Source: Schistocerca nitens
Lineage: Eukaryota > Arthropoda > Insecta > Orthoptera > Acrididae
Direction of reading: 5' to 3'
DNA length: 64,000 bases
Assembly (NCBI RefSeq): GCF_023898315.1
Contig: NC_064622.1
Coordinates: 179,200,178-179,264,177 of the forward strand
Part shown: one piece after another, positions 53,829 to 64,000 of the stretch
Numbering within the stretch: the stretch's first letter is position 1
Layout: the number at the start of each line of letters is the position of its first letter
Program-made: the position numbers and the translations under genes
The notes under the pieces: generated by a model
Databases searched by the model: none
What the model saw: only the letters and a program-made list of their open reading frames with translations
Told to the model about the DNA's origin: nothing

Positions 53829-56606
53829 TCACTTCCATACATGGCTACACTCCATAAACAATACTTTCAGAAACGACTTCCTGACACCTAAATCTATACT
53901 CAATGTTAACAAATTTCTCTTCTTCAGAAACGCTTTCCTTGCCATTGCCAGTCTACATTTGATATTCTCTCTACTTCGACCATCATCAGTTATTTTGCTC
54001 CCCAAATAGCAAAACTCCTTTACTACTTTAAGTGTCTCATTACCTAATCTAATTCCCTCAGCATCACCCGACTTAATTCGACTACATTCCATTATCCTCG
54101 TTTTGCTTTTGTTGATGTTCATCTTATACCCTCCTTTCAAGACACTGTCCATTCCGTTCAACTGCTCTTACAAGTCCTTTGCTGTCTCTGACACAATTAC
54201 ATTGTCATCGGCGAACCTCAAAGTTTTTATTTCTTCTCCATGGATTTTAATAAATGGCTCTGAGCACTATGGGACTCAACTGCTGAGGTCATTAGTCCCC
54301 TAGAACTTAGAACTAGTTAAACCTAACTAACCTAAGGACATCACAAACATCCATGCCCGAGGCAGGATTCGAACCTGCGACCGTAGCAGTCTTGCGGTTC
54401 CAGACTGCAGCGCCTTTAACCGCACGGCCACTTCGGCCGGCGGATTTTAATACCTACTCCGAACTTTTCTTTTGTTTCCTTTACTGCTTGCTCAATATAC
54501 AGATTGAATAGCATCGGGGAGAGGCTACAACCCTGTCTCACTCCTTTCCCAACCTCTGCTTCCCTTTCACGTCCCTCGACTCTTATAACTGCCAACTGCT
54601 TTCTGTACAAATTGTAAATAGCCTTTCGCTCCCTGTATTTTACCCCTGCCACCTTCAGAATTTGAAAGAGAGTATTCCAGTCAACATTGTCAAAGGCTTT
54701 CTCTAAGTCTACAAATGCTAGAAACGTAAGTTTGCTTTTCCTTAATCTTTCTTCTAAGATAAGTCGTAGGGTCAGTATTGCCTCACGTGTTCCAACATTT
54801 CTACGGAATCCAAACTAATCATCCCCGAGGTCCGCTTCTACCAGTTTTTCCATTCGTCTGTGAAGAATTGGCGTTAGTATTTTGCAGCTGTGACTTGTTA
54901 AACTGATAGTTCGGTAATTTTCACATCTGTCAACACCTGCTTTCTTTGGGATTGGAATTATTATATTCTTCTTGAAGTCTGAGGGTATTTCGCCTGTCTC
55001 ATACATCTTCCTCACCAGATGGTAGAGTTTTGTTATGAATGGCTCTCCCAAGGCCATCAGTAGTTCTAATGGAATGTTGTCTACTCCCGGGGCCTTGTTT
55101 CGACTCAGGTCTTTCAGTGCTCTGTCAAACTCTTCATGCAGTATCTTATCTCCCATTTTGTCTTCATCTACATCCTCTTCCATTTCCGTAATATTATCCT
55201 CAAGTACATCGCCCTTCTATAAACCCTCTATATACTCCTTCCACCTTTCTGCCTTCCCTTCTTTGCTTAGAACTGGGTTGCCATCTGAGCTCTTGCTATT
55301 CATACAAGTGGTTCTCTTCTCTCCAAAGGTATCTTTAATTTTCCTGTAGGCAGTATCTATCTTACCCCTAGTGAGACAAGCCTCTACATCCTTACATTTG
55401 TCCTTTAGCCCTCCCTGCTTAGCCATTTTGCACTTCCTGTCAATATCATTTTTGATACGTTTGTATTCCTTTTTGCCTGCCTCATTTACTGCATTTTTAT
55501 ATTTTCTCCTTTCATCAATTAAATTCAATATTTCTTCTGTTACCCAAGGTTTTCTACTAGCTCTCGTCTTTTTACCTATTTGATCCTCTGCTGCCTTCAC
55601 TATTTCATCCCTCAAAGCTACCCATTCTTCTTCTACTGTATTTCTTCCCCCCATTCCTGTCAATTGTTCCCTTATGCTCTCCGTGAAACTCTGTACAACC
55701 TCTGGTTCTTTCAGTTTATCCAGGTCCCATCTCCTTAAATTCCCACTTTTTTGCAGTTTCTTCAGTTTTAATCTACAGTTCATAACCAATAGATTGTGGT
55801 CAGAGTCCACATCTGCCCCTGGAAATGTCTTTCAATTTAAAACCTGGTTCCTAAATCTCTGTCTTACCATTATATAATCTATCTGATACCTTTTAGTTCC
55901 TCCAGAGTTCTTCCATTCATACAACCTTCTTTCATGATTCTTGAACCAAGTGTTAGCTTTGATTAACTTATGCTCTGCGCAAAGTTCTACCACGCAGCTT
56001 ACTCTTTCATTTCTTGGCCCCAATCCATATTCACCTACTATGTTTCCTTTTCCTACTGTGGAATTCCAGTCACCCATGACTGTTAAATTTTCGTCTCCCT
56101 TCACTACGTGAATAATTTCTTTTATCTCATCATACATTTCTTCCATTTCTTCGTCATCTGCAGAGCTAGTTGGCATATAAACTTGTACTACTGTAGTAGG
56201 CGTGGGCTTGGTGTCTATCTTGGCCACAATAATGCGTTCACTATGCTGTTTGTAATAGCTTACCCGCACTCCTGTTTTTTTTATTCATTATTAAACCTAC
56301 TCCTGCATTACCCCTATTTGATTTTGTATTTATAACCCTGTATTCACTTGATAAAAAGTCTTGTTCCTCCTGCCATCGAACTTCACTAATTCCCACTATA
56401 TCAAACTTTAACCGATCCATTTCCCTTTTTAAATTTTCTAACCTACCTGCCCGATTAAGGGATCTGACATTCCACGCTCCGATCCATAGAACGCCAGTTT
56501 TCTTTCTCCTGATAACGACGTCCTCTTGAGTAGTCCCCGCCCGGAGATCCGAATGGGGGACTATTTTACCTCCGGAATATTTTACCCAAGAGGACGCCAT
56601 CACCAT
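53829..56606 (-). pseudogene. RTE-like endonuclease/reverse transcriptase, frameshifted
   Basis: From 56606: WIGAWNVRSLNRAGRLENLK, FDIVGISEVRWQ (catalytic Glu), LTVMGDWNSTVGKG, YQIDYIMVRQRFRN and SDHNLLVMN give a complete AP-like endonuclease over about 230 residues, though in three frames. The polymerase follows: KDLSRNKAPGVDNIPLELLM, KKAGVDRCENYRTISLTS, FVDLEKAFDNVDW (first Asp), KGVRQGCSLSPMLFNLYIEQ and, after the SINE, LRFADDNVIV (Asp pair). Shifts near 56250 and 55815, stops at 55217 and 54815 and the SINE disable it. The relatives annotated as 'craniofacial development protein 2-like' in animals carry this endonuclease. Confidence 0.9.
54253..54441 (-). repeat. tRNA-derived SINE (family 1), in LINE polymerase
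   Basis: The minus-strand copy is full length (GCCGGCCGAAGTGGCCGTGC head, GGTTCGAATCC B box). An 11-bp duplication (GGATTTTAATA) lies at 54242-54252 and 54442-54452. It is a close sister of the copy at 29673. Confidence 0.96.
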
Positions 56607-56969
56607 TTAATCATACAGTAAAGCTGCATGCCCTCTGGAAAAATTACGGCTGTAGTTTCCCCTTGCTTTCAGCCGTTCGCAGTACCACAACAGCAAGGCC
56701 ATTTTGGTTAGTGTTACAAGGCCAGATCAGTCAATCATCCAGACTGTTGCCCCTGCAACTACTGAAAAGGCTGCTGCCCCTCTACAGGAACCACACGTTT
56801 GTCTGGCCTCTCAACAGATACCCTTCTGTTGCGCTTGCACCTACTGTACGGCTATCTGTATCGCTGAGGCACGCAAGCCTCCCCACCAACGACAAGGTTC
56901 ATGGTTCATGGGGGGGGGGGGGGGGGGAAGGGATAGTTATTACAGCTCAATTGTTGTGCTTCGTAATAT

Positions 56970-57289
56970 ATGGACTGTAAGTGATGGAGTGAATCATACG
57001 ATGGGCCCAAGGGATCCGAAATGCATCGTGTGATCCATGAAAACAAAAAAAATTGTGACTGAAGACGTTTATTATTCATACTTTCCGCCTATTGGATACA
57101 GTCACGTTCACAGCTACAAAATGTTGATGAAATTTAAAAAGTAAAAAATAAAATAATAAAGTATGTGCCGCGAATCGGAAAAAATGGTACGTTCTGTGGA
57201 GACTTGTCACGTGTGATTGAGACACACGTAGCTCGTCCAGACCGCTGACAGCTGTCACCCTCGATATCAGCCTTCTGGTGCAACAATGT
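56970..57289. other. Upstream flank of the candidate host exon
   Basis: No repeat was recognised between the LINE's flanking duplication and the CpG-rich patch. Composition shifts from AT-rich to GC-rich near 57290. Confidence 0.5.
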
Positions 57290-57477
57290 GATTCGCCGGT
57301 GTGGTATGCGGGCAGCGGCTAGTGGCCGGTTGCAGCCAGGCGGTACAGGTGCCCGCGGTTGGTGTGGAGTGGGTGGGGAGAGGGGGCTGTGGTGGGGGCT
57401 GGAGCTGCCGTAGCGGTAGTTCCTCCGCGGACAGGAGTCCGATCAGTCAGTCCTCCGCCTGCGCCGCCGCTGCCGCA
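57290..57477 (+). promoter_or_regulatory. CpG-rich putative promoter and 5' UTR
   Basis: The stretch is strongly GC- and CpG-rich compared with everything around it. A tandem arthropod initiator TCAGTCAGT at 57443-57451 lies 27-35 bases before the ATG. No TATA box was seen. This suits the 5' end of a constitutively expressed host gene. Confidence 0.55.
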
Positions 57478-57576
57478 ATGAGACCGCTGCTGGGTTGGCT
57501 GTCGGCGCGCTGGCGCTCCATCATCGTGCTCGTGTGGCCGCTGGCGCTGCTGCCCCTGGCCGTCTCCCCCTACTCC
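57478..57576 (+). CDS. Candidate first coding exon, SLC13/INDY-like transporter N-terminus
   Basis: ATG in a good context (GCCGCAATGA) opens 33 codons that end exactly at TCC|GTGAGT, a strong splice donor in phase 0. The peptide starts MRPLLGWLSARWRSIIVLVW and continues into a Leu/Pro-rich hydrophobic segment (PLALLPLAVSPYS), i.e. a first membrane helix. The pattern 'short cytoplasmic N-terminus, HW[RK]xxxVxxxPLxLLP' is that of SLC13 sodium/dicarboxylate (INDY-type) transporters. Exon 2 is not in sight: a 3-kb LINE follows in the presumed intron and the window ends 6 kb later. The identity rests on about 20 residues and is tentative; the exon structure is better supported. Confidence 0.5.
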
Positions 57577-57667
57577 GTGAGTACCGCTGCCGTCCGCCGG
57601 CCGCCAACCGCTTTCTCCCGCGTGCTCGCAGAAACTGCACGCTAAATGTACCCGTGAGCTATTCGTG

Positions 57668-57780
57668 GCATCTACATTTACATGGATACTCTGCAAATCA
57701 CATTTAAGTGCCTGGCAGAGGGTTCATCGAACCACCTTCACAATTCTCTATTATTCCAATCTCGTATTTATCTACTCAGC
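57668..57780 (-). repeat. LINE 3'-end fragment, reversed
   Basis: CTACATTTACATGGATACTC, then AAGTGCCTGGCAGAGGGTTC ATCGAACCA, is the complement of the 3' UTR at 60640-60704 with some divergence. It is a small piece of the same CR1/Jockey-like family, in the opposite direction to the LINE that follows. Confidence 0.85.
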
Positions 57781-60704
57781 TGGCGGCTACACGGGTAGCG
57801 GAGGCTGTGTGGCCTTGGACTGGGCGGTTTTTTTGGTTAGAAGGCCTCGGGAAAGTACGGGGTGGACTGCAATCTCAAAGGGTGCATGGCAAATACAGGA
57901 CGTGCTGGGATCAAGTAACAGTCGGAATTGTAGTTGTAAATTGTTGTAGTTGTGCTGGGGAAGTCCCTGAGCTTCAAGCGCTAATAGAAAGCACAGAAGC
58001 TGAAATCGTTGTAGGTACAGAGCCTGAAATAAGTTCTGCAGAAATTTTTACGAAGTCTCAGACGGTGTTCAGAAAAGATAGATTAGGCAGAATTGGTGGT
58101 GGAGTGTTTGTGTCTGTCAATAGTGGTTTATCTTGTAGTGAAGTCGAAGTAGATACTCCGTGCGAATTGGTAAGGGTGGAGGTTATACTTAACAGCCGAA
58201 CTAAGTTAATAATTGTCTCCTTCTACCGACCCCCAGACTCCGATGATATAGTTGCTGAACAGTTCAGAGAAAATTTGAGTCTCGTAACAAATAAATACCC
58301 CACTCATACGGTTATAGTTGGTGGGGACTTCAACCTTCCCCCGATATGTTGGCAAAAATACTTGTTCAAAACCGGTGGTAGGCAGAAAACATCTTCCGAG
58401 ATTGTCCTAAATGCTTTCTCCGAAAATTATTTCGAGCAGTTAGTCCACGAACCCACGCGAATTGTAAATGGTTGCGAAAACACACTTGACCTCTTAGCTA
58501 CAAACAATCCAGAGCTAATAGAGAGCATCATGATTGATACAGGGATTAGTGATCACAAGGTCGTTGTAGCTAGGCTCAATACCGTTACTTCCAAACCCAC
58601 CAGAAACAAACGCAAAATAATTTTATTTAAAAAAGCGGATAAAGTGTCATTAGAAGCCTTCCTAAGAGACAATCTCCATTCCTTCCGAACTGACTATGCA
58701 AATGTAGACGAGATGTGGCTCAAATTCAAAGATATAGTAGCAACAGCAATTGAGAGATTCATACCTCATAAATTGGTAAGAGATGGAACTGATCCCCCGT
58801 GGTACACAAAACAGGTCCGAACGCTGTTGCAGAGGCAACGGAGAAAGCATGCGAAGTTCAGAAGAACGCGAAATTCCGAAGATTGGCTAAAATTTACAGA
58901 CGCGCGAAATTTGGCACGAACTTCAAAGCGAGATCCCTTTAAAAGGTTCCACAACGAAACATTGTCTCGAAATTTGGGAGGAAATCCGAAGAAATTCTGG
59001 TCGTATTTAAAGTACATAAGCGGCAAGACGCAGTCAATACCTTCGCTGCGCAGTGCCTATGGTACTGTTACCTACGACTGTGCCACTAAAGCGGAGTTAT
59101 TGAACGCAGTTTTCCGAAATTCCTTCACCAGGGAAGACGAATGGTATATTCCAGAATTTGAAACACGAACAGCTGCTAGAATCAGTTTCTTAGAAGTAGA
59201 TACCTTAGGGGTTGCGAAGCAACTCAAATCGCTTGATACGGGCAAGTTTTCAGGTCCAGATTGTGTACCGATTAGGTTCCTTTCAGATTACGCTGATACA
59301 ATAGCTCCCTACTTAGCAATCATATACAACCGCTCGCTCGCCGATAGATCTGTACCTACAGATTGGAAAATTGCGCAGGTCGCACCAGTGTTTAAGAAAG
59401 ATAGTAGGAGTAATCCCTCGAACTACAGACCTATATCATTGACGTCGGTTTGCAGTAGGGTTTTGGAGTATATACTGTATTCAAACATTATGAATCACGT
59501 CGAAGGGAACGATCTATTGATACGTAATCAGCATGGTTTCAGAAAACATCGTTCTTGTGCAACGCAGCTAGCTCTTTATTCGCACGAAGTAATGGCCCCT
59601 ATCGACAGGGGATCTCAAGTTGATTCCGTATTTCTAGATTTCCGGAAAGCTTTTGACACCGTTCCTCACAAGCGACTTCTAATCAAGCTGCGGGGCTATG
59701 GGGTAGCGTCTCAGTTGTGCGACTGGATTCGTGATTTCCTGTCAGGAAGGTCGCAGTTCGTAATAATAGACGGCAAATTATCGAGTAAAACTGAAGTGAT
59801 ATCAGGTGTTCCCCAGGGAAGCGTCCTGGGACCTCTGCTGTTCCTGATCTATATAAATGACCTGGGTGACAATCTGAGCAGTTCTCTTAGGTTGTTCGCA
59901 GATGATGCTGTAATTTACCGTCTAGTAAGGTCATCCGAAGACCAGTATCAGTTGCAAAGCGATTTAGAAAAGAATGCTGTATGGTGTGGCAGGTGGCAGT
60001 TGATGTCAGATAACGAAAAGTGTGAAGTGATCCACAAAAGAAATCCGTTGGAATTCGACTACTCGATAAATAGTACAATTCTGAAGGCTGTCAATTGAAC
60101 TAAGTACCTGAGTGTAAAAGTTACGAAAAACTTCAGTTGGAAAGACCACATAGATAATATTGTGGGGAAGGCGAGCCAAAGGTTGCGTTTCATTGGCAGG
60201 ACACTTAGAAGATGCAACAAGTCCACTAAAGAGACGGTTTGCACTACACTCGTTCGTCCTGTGTTAGAATATTGTTGCGCGGTGTGGGATCCTTACCAGA
60301 TGGGATTGACGGAGGACATCGAAAGGGTGCAAAAAAGGGCAGCTCGTTTTGTATTATCACGTAATAGGGGAGAGAGTGTGGCAGATATGATACGCGAATT
60401 GGGATGGAAGTCATTAAAGCAAAGACGTTTTTCGTCGCGGCGAGATCTATTTACGAAATTTCAGTCACCAACAATCTCTTCAGAATGCGAAAATATATTG
60501 TTGAGCCCGACCTACATAGGTAGGAATGATCATCAAAATAAAATAAGAGAAATCAGAGCTCGAACAGAAAGGTTTAGGTGTTCGTTTCTCCCGCGCGCTG
60601 TTCGGGAGTGGAATGGTAGGGAGATAGTATGATTGTGGTTCGATGAACCCTCTGCCAAGCACTTAAATGTGAATTGCAGAGTAATCATGTAGATGTAGAT
60701 GTAG
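57781..60704 (+). mobile_element. CR1/Jockey-like LINE, one stop from an intact polymerase
   Basis: The LINE is 5'-truncated at about 57781 and lacks ORF1, but holds essentially the whole endonuclease-polymerase frame and the 3' UTR ending ATGTAGATGTAGATGTAG at 60704. No flanking duplication was found. It lies inside the presumed first intron of the host gene candidate, in sense orientation. Confidence 0.92.
57783..60632 (+). pseudogene. LINE endonuclease/reverse transcriptase (single in-frame TGA)
   Basis: One frame runs through the region, broken only by TGA at 60096-60098 between KAVN and TKYLSVKV. The endonuclease has VGTEPEIS (catalytic Glu), LIIVSFYRPPDSDD, TVIVGGDFNLPPICW and DTGISDHKVVVARL. 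The polymerase has PVFKKDSRSNPSNYRPISLT, NQHGFRKHRSCATQLALYSH, VFLDFRKAFDTVPHKRLL (first Asp), GVPQGSVLGPLLFLIYINDL and LRLFADDAVIY (Asp pair). The C-terminal part (PVLEYCCAVWDPYQMGLTED) is intact. About 950 codons are open. It is the least damaged coding region of any element here, so a recent insertion is likely. Confidence 0.92.
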
Positions 60705-61050
60705 TACAAAAAGTGAAATAAACGATTACAAAGGCACACCTGGAAAAATACATACATATAGAGTTTATATTCGTAGATCATAAGTACTGTTATAATTAGA
60801 CATTATTGAAGAGACAGATTTGAGATAGGAGTGCTAGCAGCAGGGAGTATGAGGGCGACTCATAGTGAAGGGAGGAGAAGAATAGAGAGACATGATGAAA
60901 CATAATTAAGGAAATGTAAAGGAAAAGAAGATTGCGTGGCTAATAGAGATAGGTGATGAGGAAGGCATCTCAGGAGCAAGATAGGAGACGCTAGCTTTGC
61001 TAGTTGACAGATGGGAGGATTGGTCTTGTACATTAATTTTGTGGAGAACG
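60705..61050 (-). other. LINE 3' untranslated region (minus-strand LINE F)
   Basis: Follows the stop codon of the minus-strand polymerase at 61051. It has no coding content and is A/G-rich on the plus strand. The exact end of this LINE against the preceding one was not found. Confidence 0.5.
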
Positions 61051-62600
61051 TTATGAGGATGACAGTAGGAAATGCTTCAGCTTCTTCTTAAAAGCAGCGG
61101 GAGATTGAATTTTGCGCAAGGTAAGGGGCAGTTTGTTCCAGAGGCGGACAGCGGCAACTGAGAAGGAGTTTGCAAAAGTTTTTGTTTTGTGAGTGGGCAC
61201 AGTTAGGATACCAAATAAGAGTGATCTCGTGTTTCGATTATGATGGCATGACAGGTTTTTAATCTCTGAAGCAAGGTACTGGGGTGCTTGCGCGACGAGG
61301 AGTCGGTGAAGTAGACATAGAGTGTGGTAGTCACGCAATTTATCCGGCTGCAGCCACCCTAGCTCGGAGTATGTAGCACCAACATGATTATATCGGCGAA
61401 TGTTGCAGGTGTAACGCACACAGGAATTCATGGTTAGTTCTAGCCGTCTTTTGTTTTCACTACTCATGCCTTGCTGAATTACATCACAATAGTGGAGGTT
61501 CGGTAGAACGAGTGCTTGCACGAGCTGGCGTTTCAAGTCCTGTGGAAATATGTTCCGAAACTTTTTGAGGTCATAGAGACAAGCAGACGTCTTCCGGCAC
61601 ACTGCGACTGTATTCTCCGTCCAGTTGAGATGCTCATCCAAAGTTACACCCAAGTTCTTAACTGTCTTCTGATATGGTATTGGAGTACCGTCGAGCAGAA
61701 TAGTAGGTAGCCGTTCGCGGAAATCTGAACTTATTAATTTCTGATGGGCTATTAAGATTACTTGCGTCTTTTTTGCATTTACTTTAAGCCGCAGGTTTTT
61801 CGCCCATGTCACTACTGAAGACAGATCATCATTCATCTGAGCGATTGCACTGTTTACATCTTCAGGTCTGACGCTTAGGTAGAGCTGGAGGTCGTCGGCA
61901 TAGAAATGATATTTACAGGAAGACAGAACCGACGAAATATCGTTGACATATAAAGAAAACAAAAGTGGTCCTAAGACTGATCCTTGTGGCAATCCCGAGG
62001 AACATGTTTCCAGGAAGATTTTTCATTTACGCACACAACACGTTGCTGTCTGTCTTTTAAGTAGCTTTCAAACCATCTCATTGCACTATCTGAGAAATTA
62101 AGCTGTTGCATTTTTCTGAGCAATATGTCAAAGTTAACAGTGTCAAAAGCTTTGCTGAAGTCCAGTAGCGTCAATATTGTTGCCTTTCGGTTGTCGATGG
62201 TATATTTCAGGTCATCAGTTACTTTAATTAGAGCAGTGTTTGTGCTGTGATGTTTACGGAAACCGGATTGAAATTTGTCACATAGGCTGAATTCATGCAG
62301 GTGTTCAGTGATTTGATCATGAACAATATATTCAAGTGCTTTGGAAACAGCAGGCATTATGCTAATTGGTCGGTAATCACTAGGCAGTTGCGGGTTTTCG
62401 ATCTTAGGGATGGGTCGAATTATGCTTCTTTTCCATGCAGTGTGGTATATTACGTTCACGAGGGAAAAATTAAATATGTCAGTTAAGAAAGGTACTAAGA
62501 TATCGGCAACATTCTTAATCATGATTATACCGATGCTATCATTGCCTATCGCATTAGAAGAGATTCTCATTATTGCTTTTCTTGCCGTATTTATTGTTAC
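61051..62600 (-). pseudogene. Second CR1/Jockey-like LINE polymerase (one frameshift)
   Basis: From 62570: MRISSNAIGNDSIGIIMIKN, PIPKIENPQLPSDYRPISIM, SGFRKHHSTNTALIKVTDDL and LLDFSKAFDTVNFDILLRKM (first Asp). A shift near 61985 leads to MPQGSVLGPLLFSLYVNDIS and YHFYADDLQLYLSV (YADD box), then VKNLGVTLDEHLNW and a complete C-terminus AAFKKKLKHFLLSSS ending at 61051. The endonuclease half is missing (5'-truncated). A single frameshift suggests fairly recent insertion. It differs clearly in sequence from the 57.8-kb LINE. Confidence 0.92.
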
Positions 62601-63410
62601 ATGTTTTACATGGAAAGAACGAACACTTATATCTTTCCGTATGAGCTCTGATTTCCCTTATTTTATCGTGGTGATTGTTTCTCCCTATGTAGGTCGGTGT
62701 CAACAAAATATTTTCGTATTCGGAGGAGAAAGTTGGTGATTGGAATTTCGTGAGAAGATTCTGTCGCAACGAAAAACGCCTTTCTTTCAATGATGTCCAG
62801 CACAAATCCTGTATCATTTCTGTGACACTTCCTCCTACATTTAGCGATAATACAAAACGTGCTGCCCTTCTTTTAGATGCACTCCGTCAGTCCTATCTGG
62901 TAAGGATCCCACACCGCGCAGCAGTATTCTAAAAGAGGACGGTAAGCGTAGTGTAGGAAGTCTCCTTAGTACATTTTCTAAGTGTCCTCCCAGTAAAACA
63001 CAGTCTTTGGTTTGCCTTCCCCACAACATTTTCTGTGTGTTCCTTCCAATTTAAGTTGTTCCTAATTGTAATACCTAGGTATTTATTTGAATTTACGGCT
63101 TTTACATTAGACTGATTTATTGCGTAACCGTATATTTTTTCTAAATCGTTTCGCAATTTGTTTTGATATTCTGATGACAAATGGTTCAAATGGTTCTGAG
63201 CACTATGGGACTCAACATCTGAGGTCATCAGTCCCCTAGAACTTAGAACTACTTAAACCTAACTAACCTAAGGACGTTACACACATCCATGCCCGAGGCA
63301 GGATTCGAACCTGCGACCGTAGCAGTCACGCGGCTCCGGACTGAAGTGCCTAGAACCGCGCGGCCACCACGGCCGGCATTCTGATGCAGTGTGCGATTTG
63401 TGCTTTTACC
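62601..63410 (-). pseudogene. CR1/Jockey-like LINE C-terminal fragment, split by SINE
   Basis: This is a relative of the LINE at 57.8 kb in minus orientation: NKYLGITIRNNLNWKEHTEN, then VVGKANQRLCFTGRTLRKC, KERRFSLRQNLLTKFQSPTF and LTPTYIGRNNHHDKIREIRA HTER. A SINE (63177-63377) interrupts its upstream part. Its 3' end is replaced near 62600 by LINE F, which appears to have inserted into it. Confidence 0.87.
63177..63377 (-). repeat. tRNA-derived SINE (family 1), full length
   Basis: In minus orientation it runs from GCCGGCCGTGGTGGCCGCGC to GAACCATTTG. A 9-bp duplication (ATTCTGATG) lies at 63168-63176 and 63378-63386. The body is slightly diverged (CACTTCAGTCCGGAGCCGCG). Confidence 0.94.
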
Positions 63411-63689
63411 AGTGGGGGGGATGTCTTAGGGGGTTAGTATAATTACATATGTTACTAGCTTGGACCGCGGCGTTACCCATGGTTAAACAGTTATTTATAA
63501 ATAGATGTTAATGCCGAAACTCACTATGCACGCGTATGCACTATCAGAAAAGCCATCCCTTGTTATATCTTTAAAAGTTCATTATAGGTAAAGCTTATTT
63601 ACAAAATCATCTACATACAGGTATACGACGGGAATTCAAAAAGTAAAGGCACATTTGTGAAAAGCTATACTTATTCTTATGATAGAAAA
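63411..63689. other. Unassigned DNA before the last LINE
   Basis: ACGGGAATTCAAAAAGTAAAGG near 63627 resembles a mariner-type terminus, but no partner end is seen in the window. Confidence 0.4.
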
Positions 63690-64000
63690 CCCCCCCATGA
63701 ACCATGGACCTTGCCGTTGGTGGGGAGGCTTGCGAGCCTCAGCGATACAGATGGCCGTACCGTAGGTGCAACCACAATGGAGGGGTATCTGTTGAGAGGC
63801 CAGACAAACATGTGGTTCCTGAAGAGGGGCAGCAGCCTTTTCAGTAGTTTCAGGGGCAACAGTCTGGATGATTGACTGATCTGGCCTTGTAACAATAACC
63901 AAAATGGCCTTGCTGTTCTGGTACTGCGAACGGCTGAAAGCAAGGGGAAACTACAGCCGTAATTTTTCCCGAGGGCAAGCAGCTTTACTGTATGGTTAAA
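63690..64000 (+). mobile_element. RTE-like LINE 5' end, continues past the window
   Basis: A run of seven C at 63690-63696 is followed by CATGAACCATGGACCTTGCC, GAGGCTTGCGAGCCTCAGCG and further sequence that matches the 5' UTR of the minus-strand LINE at 56610-56910. The sequence ends at TACTGTATGGTTAAA, just before the coding start in the sister copy. The 5' end is therefore complete and the copy may be full length. Confidence 0.9.

Larger units (their letters stand above)
53431..56931 (-). mobile_element. RTE-like LINE, nearly full length
   Basis: In minus orientation the element starts with a run of 18 C (56910-56927), a 5' UTR to about 56606, an endonuclease plus reverse transcriptase frame, and a (CAA)n tail at 53431-53441. 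It is flanked by an imperfect 38-bp repeat (53393-53430 and 56932-56969, about five differences) that looks like an unusually long target-site duplication. A SINE interrupts it at 54253-54441. Without the SINE it is about 3.3 kb, a normal RTE length. Confidence 0.93.

Noticed and set aside
56663-57033. Open frames of about 105 residues upstream of the host exon
   Set aside because: They lie in the 5' UTR of the minus-strand RTE LINE and recur in the copy at 63677-63943.
57301-57477. Upstream extension of the host exon frame (from a GTG)
   Set aside because: The frame is open by high GC content; there is no ATG before 57478, and the context at 57478 is good.
57668-60704. Twin-priming 5' inversion of the LINE
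   Set aside because: The inverted piece is from the extreme 3' UTR and is diverged from the LINE's own 3' end, whereas twin priming inverts a more upstream segment of the same transcript. Two separate insertions fit better.

Overview
The window looks like repeat-dominated nuclear DNA of a large-genome arthropod, most likely an orthopteran (locust or grasshopper type). I infer this from the near absence of host coding sequence, the dense nesting of Tc1/mariner elements, CR1/Jockey-like and RTE-like LINEs, and seven copies of one tRNA-derived SINE. The lineage is recalled from repeat families, not computed. Everything here was read by eye, without database or alignment tools.

Layout. 1-2757: no recognisable gene. 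2.8-4.7 kb: mariner element split by a solo LTR (4-bp GTTA duplication) and a SINE. 5.3-5.7 kb: RTE LINE 3' end beside a possible Harbinger remnant. 6.25-8.0 kb: long-TIR DDxD element. 8.0-9.5 kb: Tc1 copy 1 inside a LINE tail. 11.0-12.4 kb: a second Tc1 type. 12.5-18.6 kb: a CT-rich block and an inverted GA-rich block flank a LINE containing Tc1 copy 2 and two inverted tRNA-like repeats. 18.6-19.6 kb: RTE LINE cut by a gag-only LTR element (19641-27610) that is itself truncated at Tc1 copy 3 (27611-29020). 31.2-31.5 kb: inverted repeat carrying hammerhead-like motifs. 31.8-40.3 kb: decayed Tc1, mariner and hAT copies. 40.9-43.2 kb: envelope-like retroviral remnant split by a DD41D element, itself carrying a SINE. 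43.4-47.1 kb: LINE split by a palindromic element, split in turn by an LTR retroelement with a tRNA-Gly primer site. 48-49.6 kb: mariner in Tc1. 49.6-50.5 kb: foldback element. 50.5-52.2 kb: 146-bp satellite with a Tc1 relic. 53.4-56.9 kb: nearly full-length RTE LINE. 57.2-57.6 kb: the only credible host gene piece, a CpG-rich first exon resembling the N-terminus of an SLC13/INDY-type transporter. 57.7-64 kb: four LINE pieces.

No element has a fully intact coding region. The best preserved is the LINE at 57.8-60.7 kb, whose polymerase frame is broken by a single TGA. The Gag frame of the LTR element is also long but carries three stops. The value of the window lies in its nested insertions, where target-site duplications can be read exactly and interrupted frames resume on the far side, giving a relative order of invasion.
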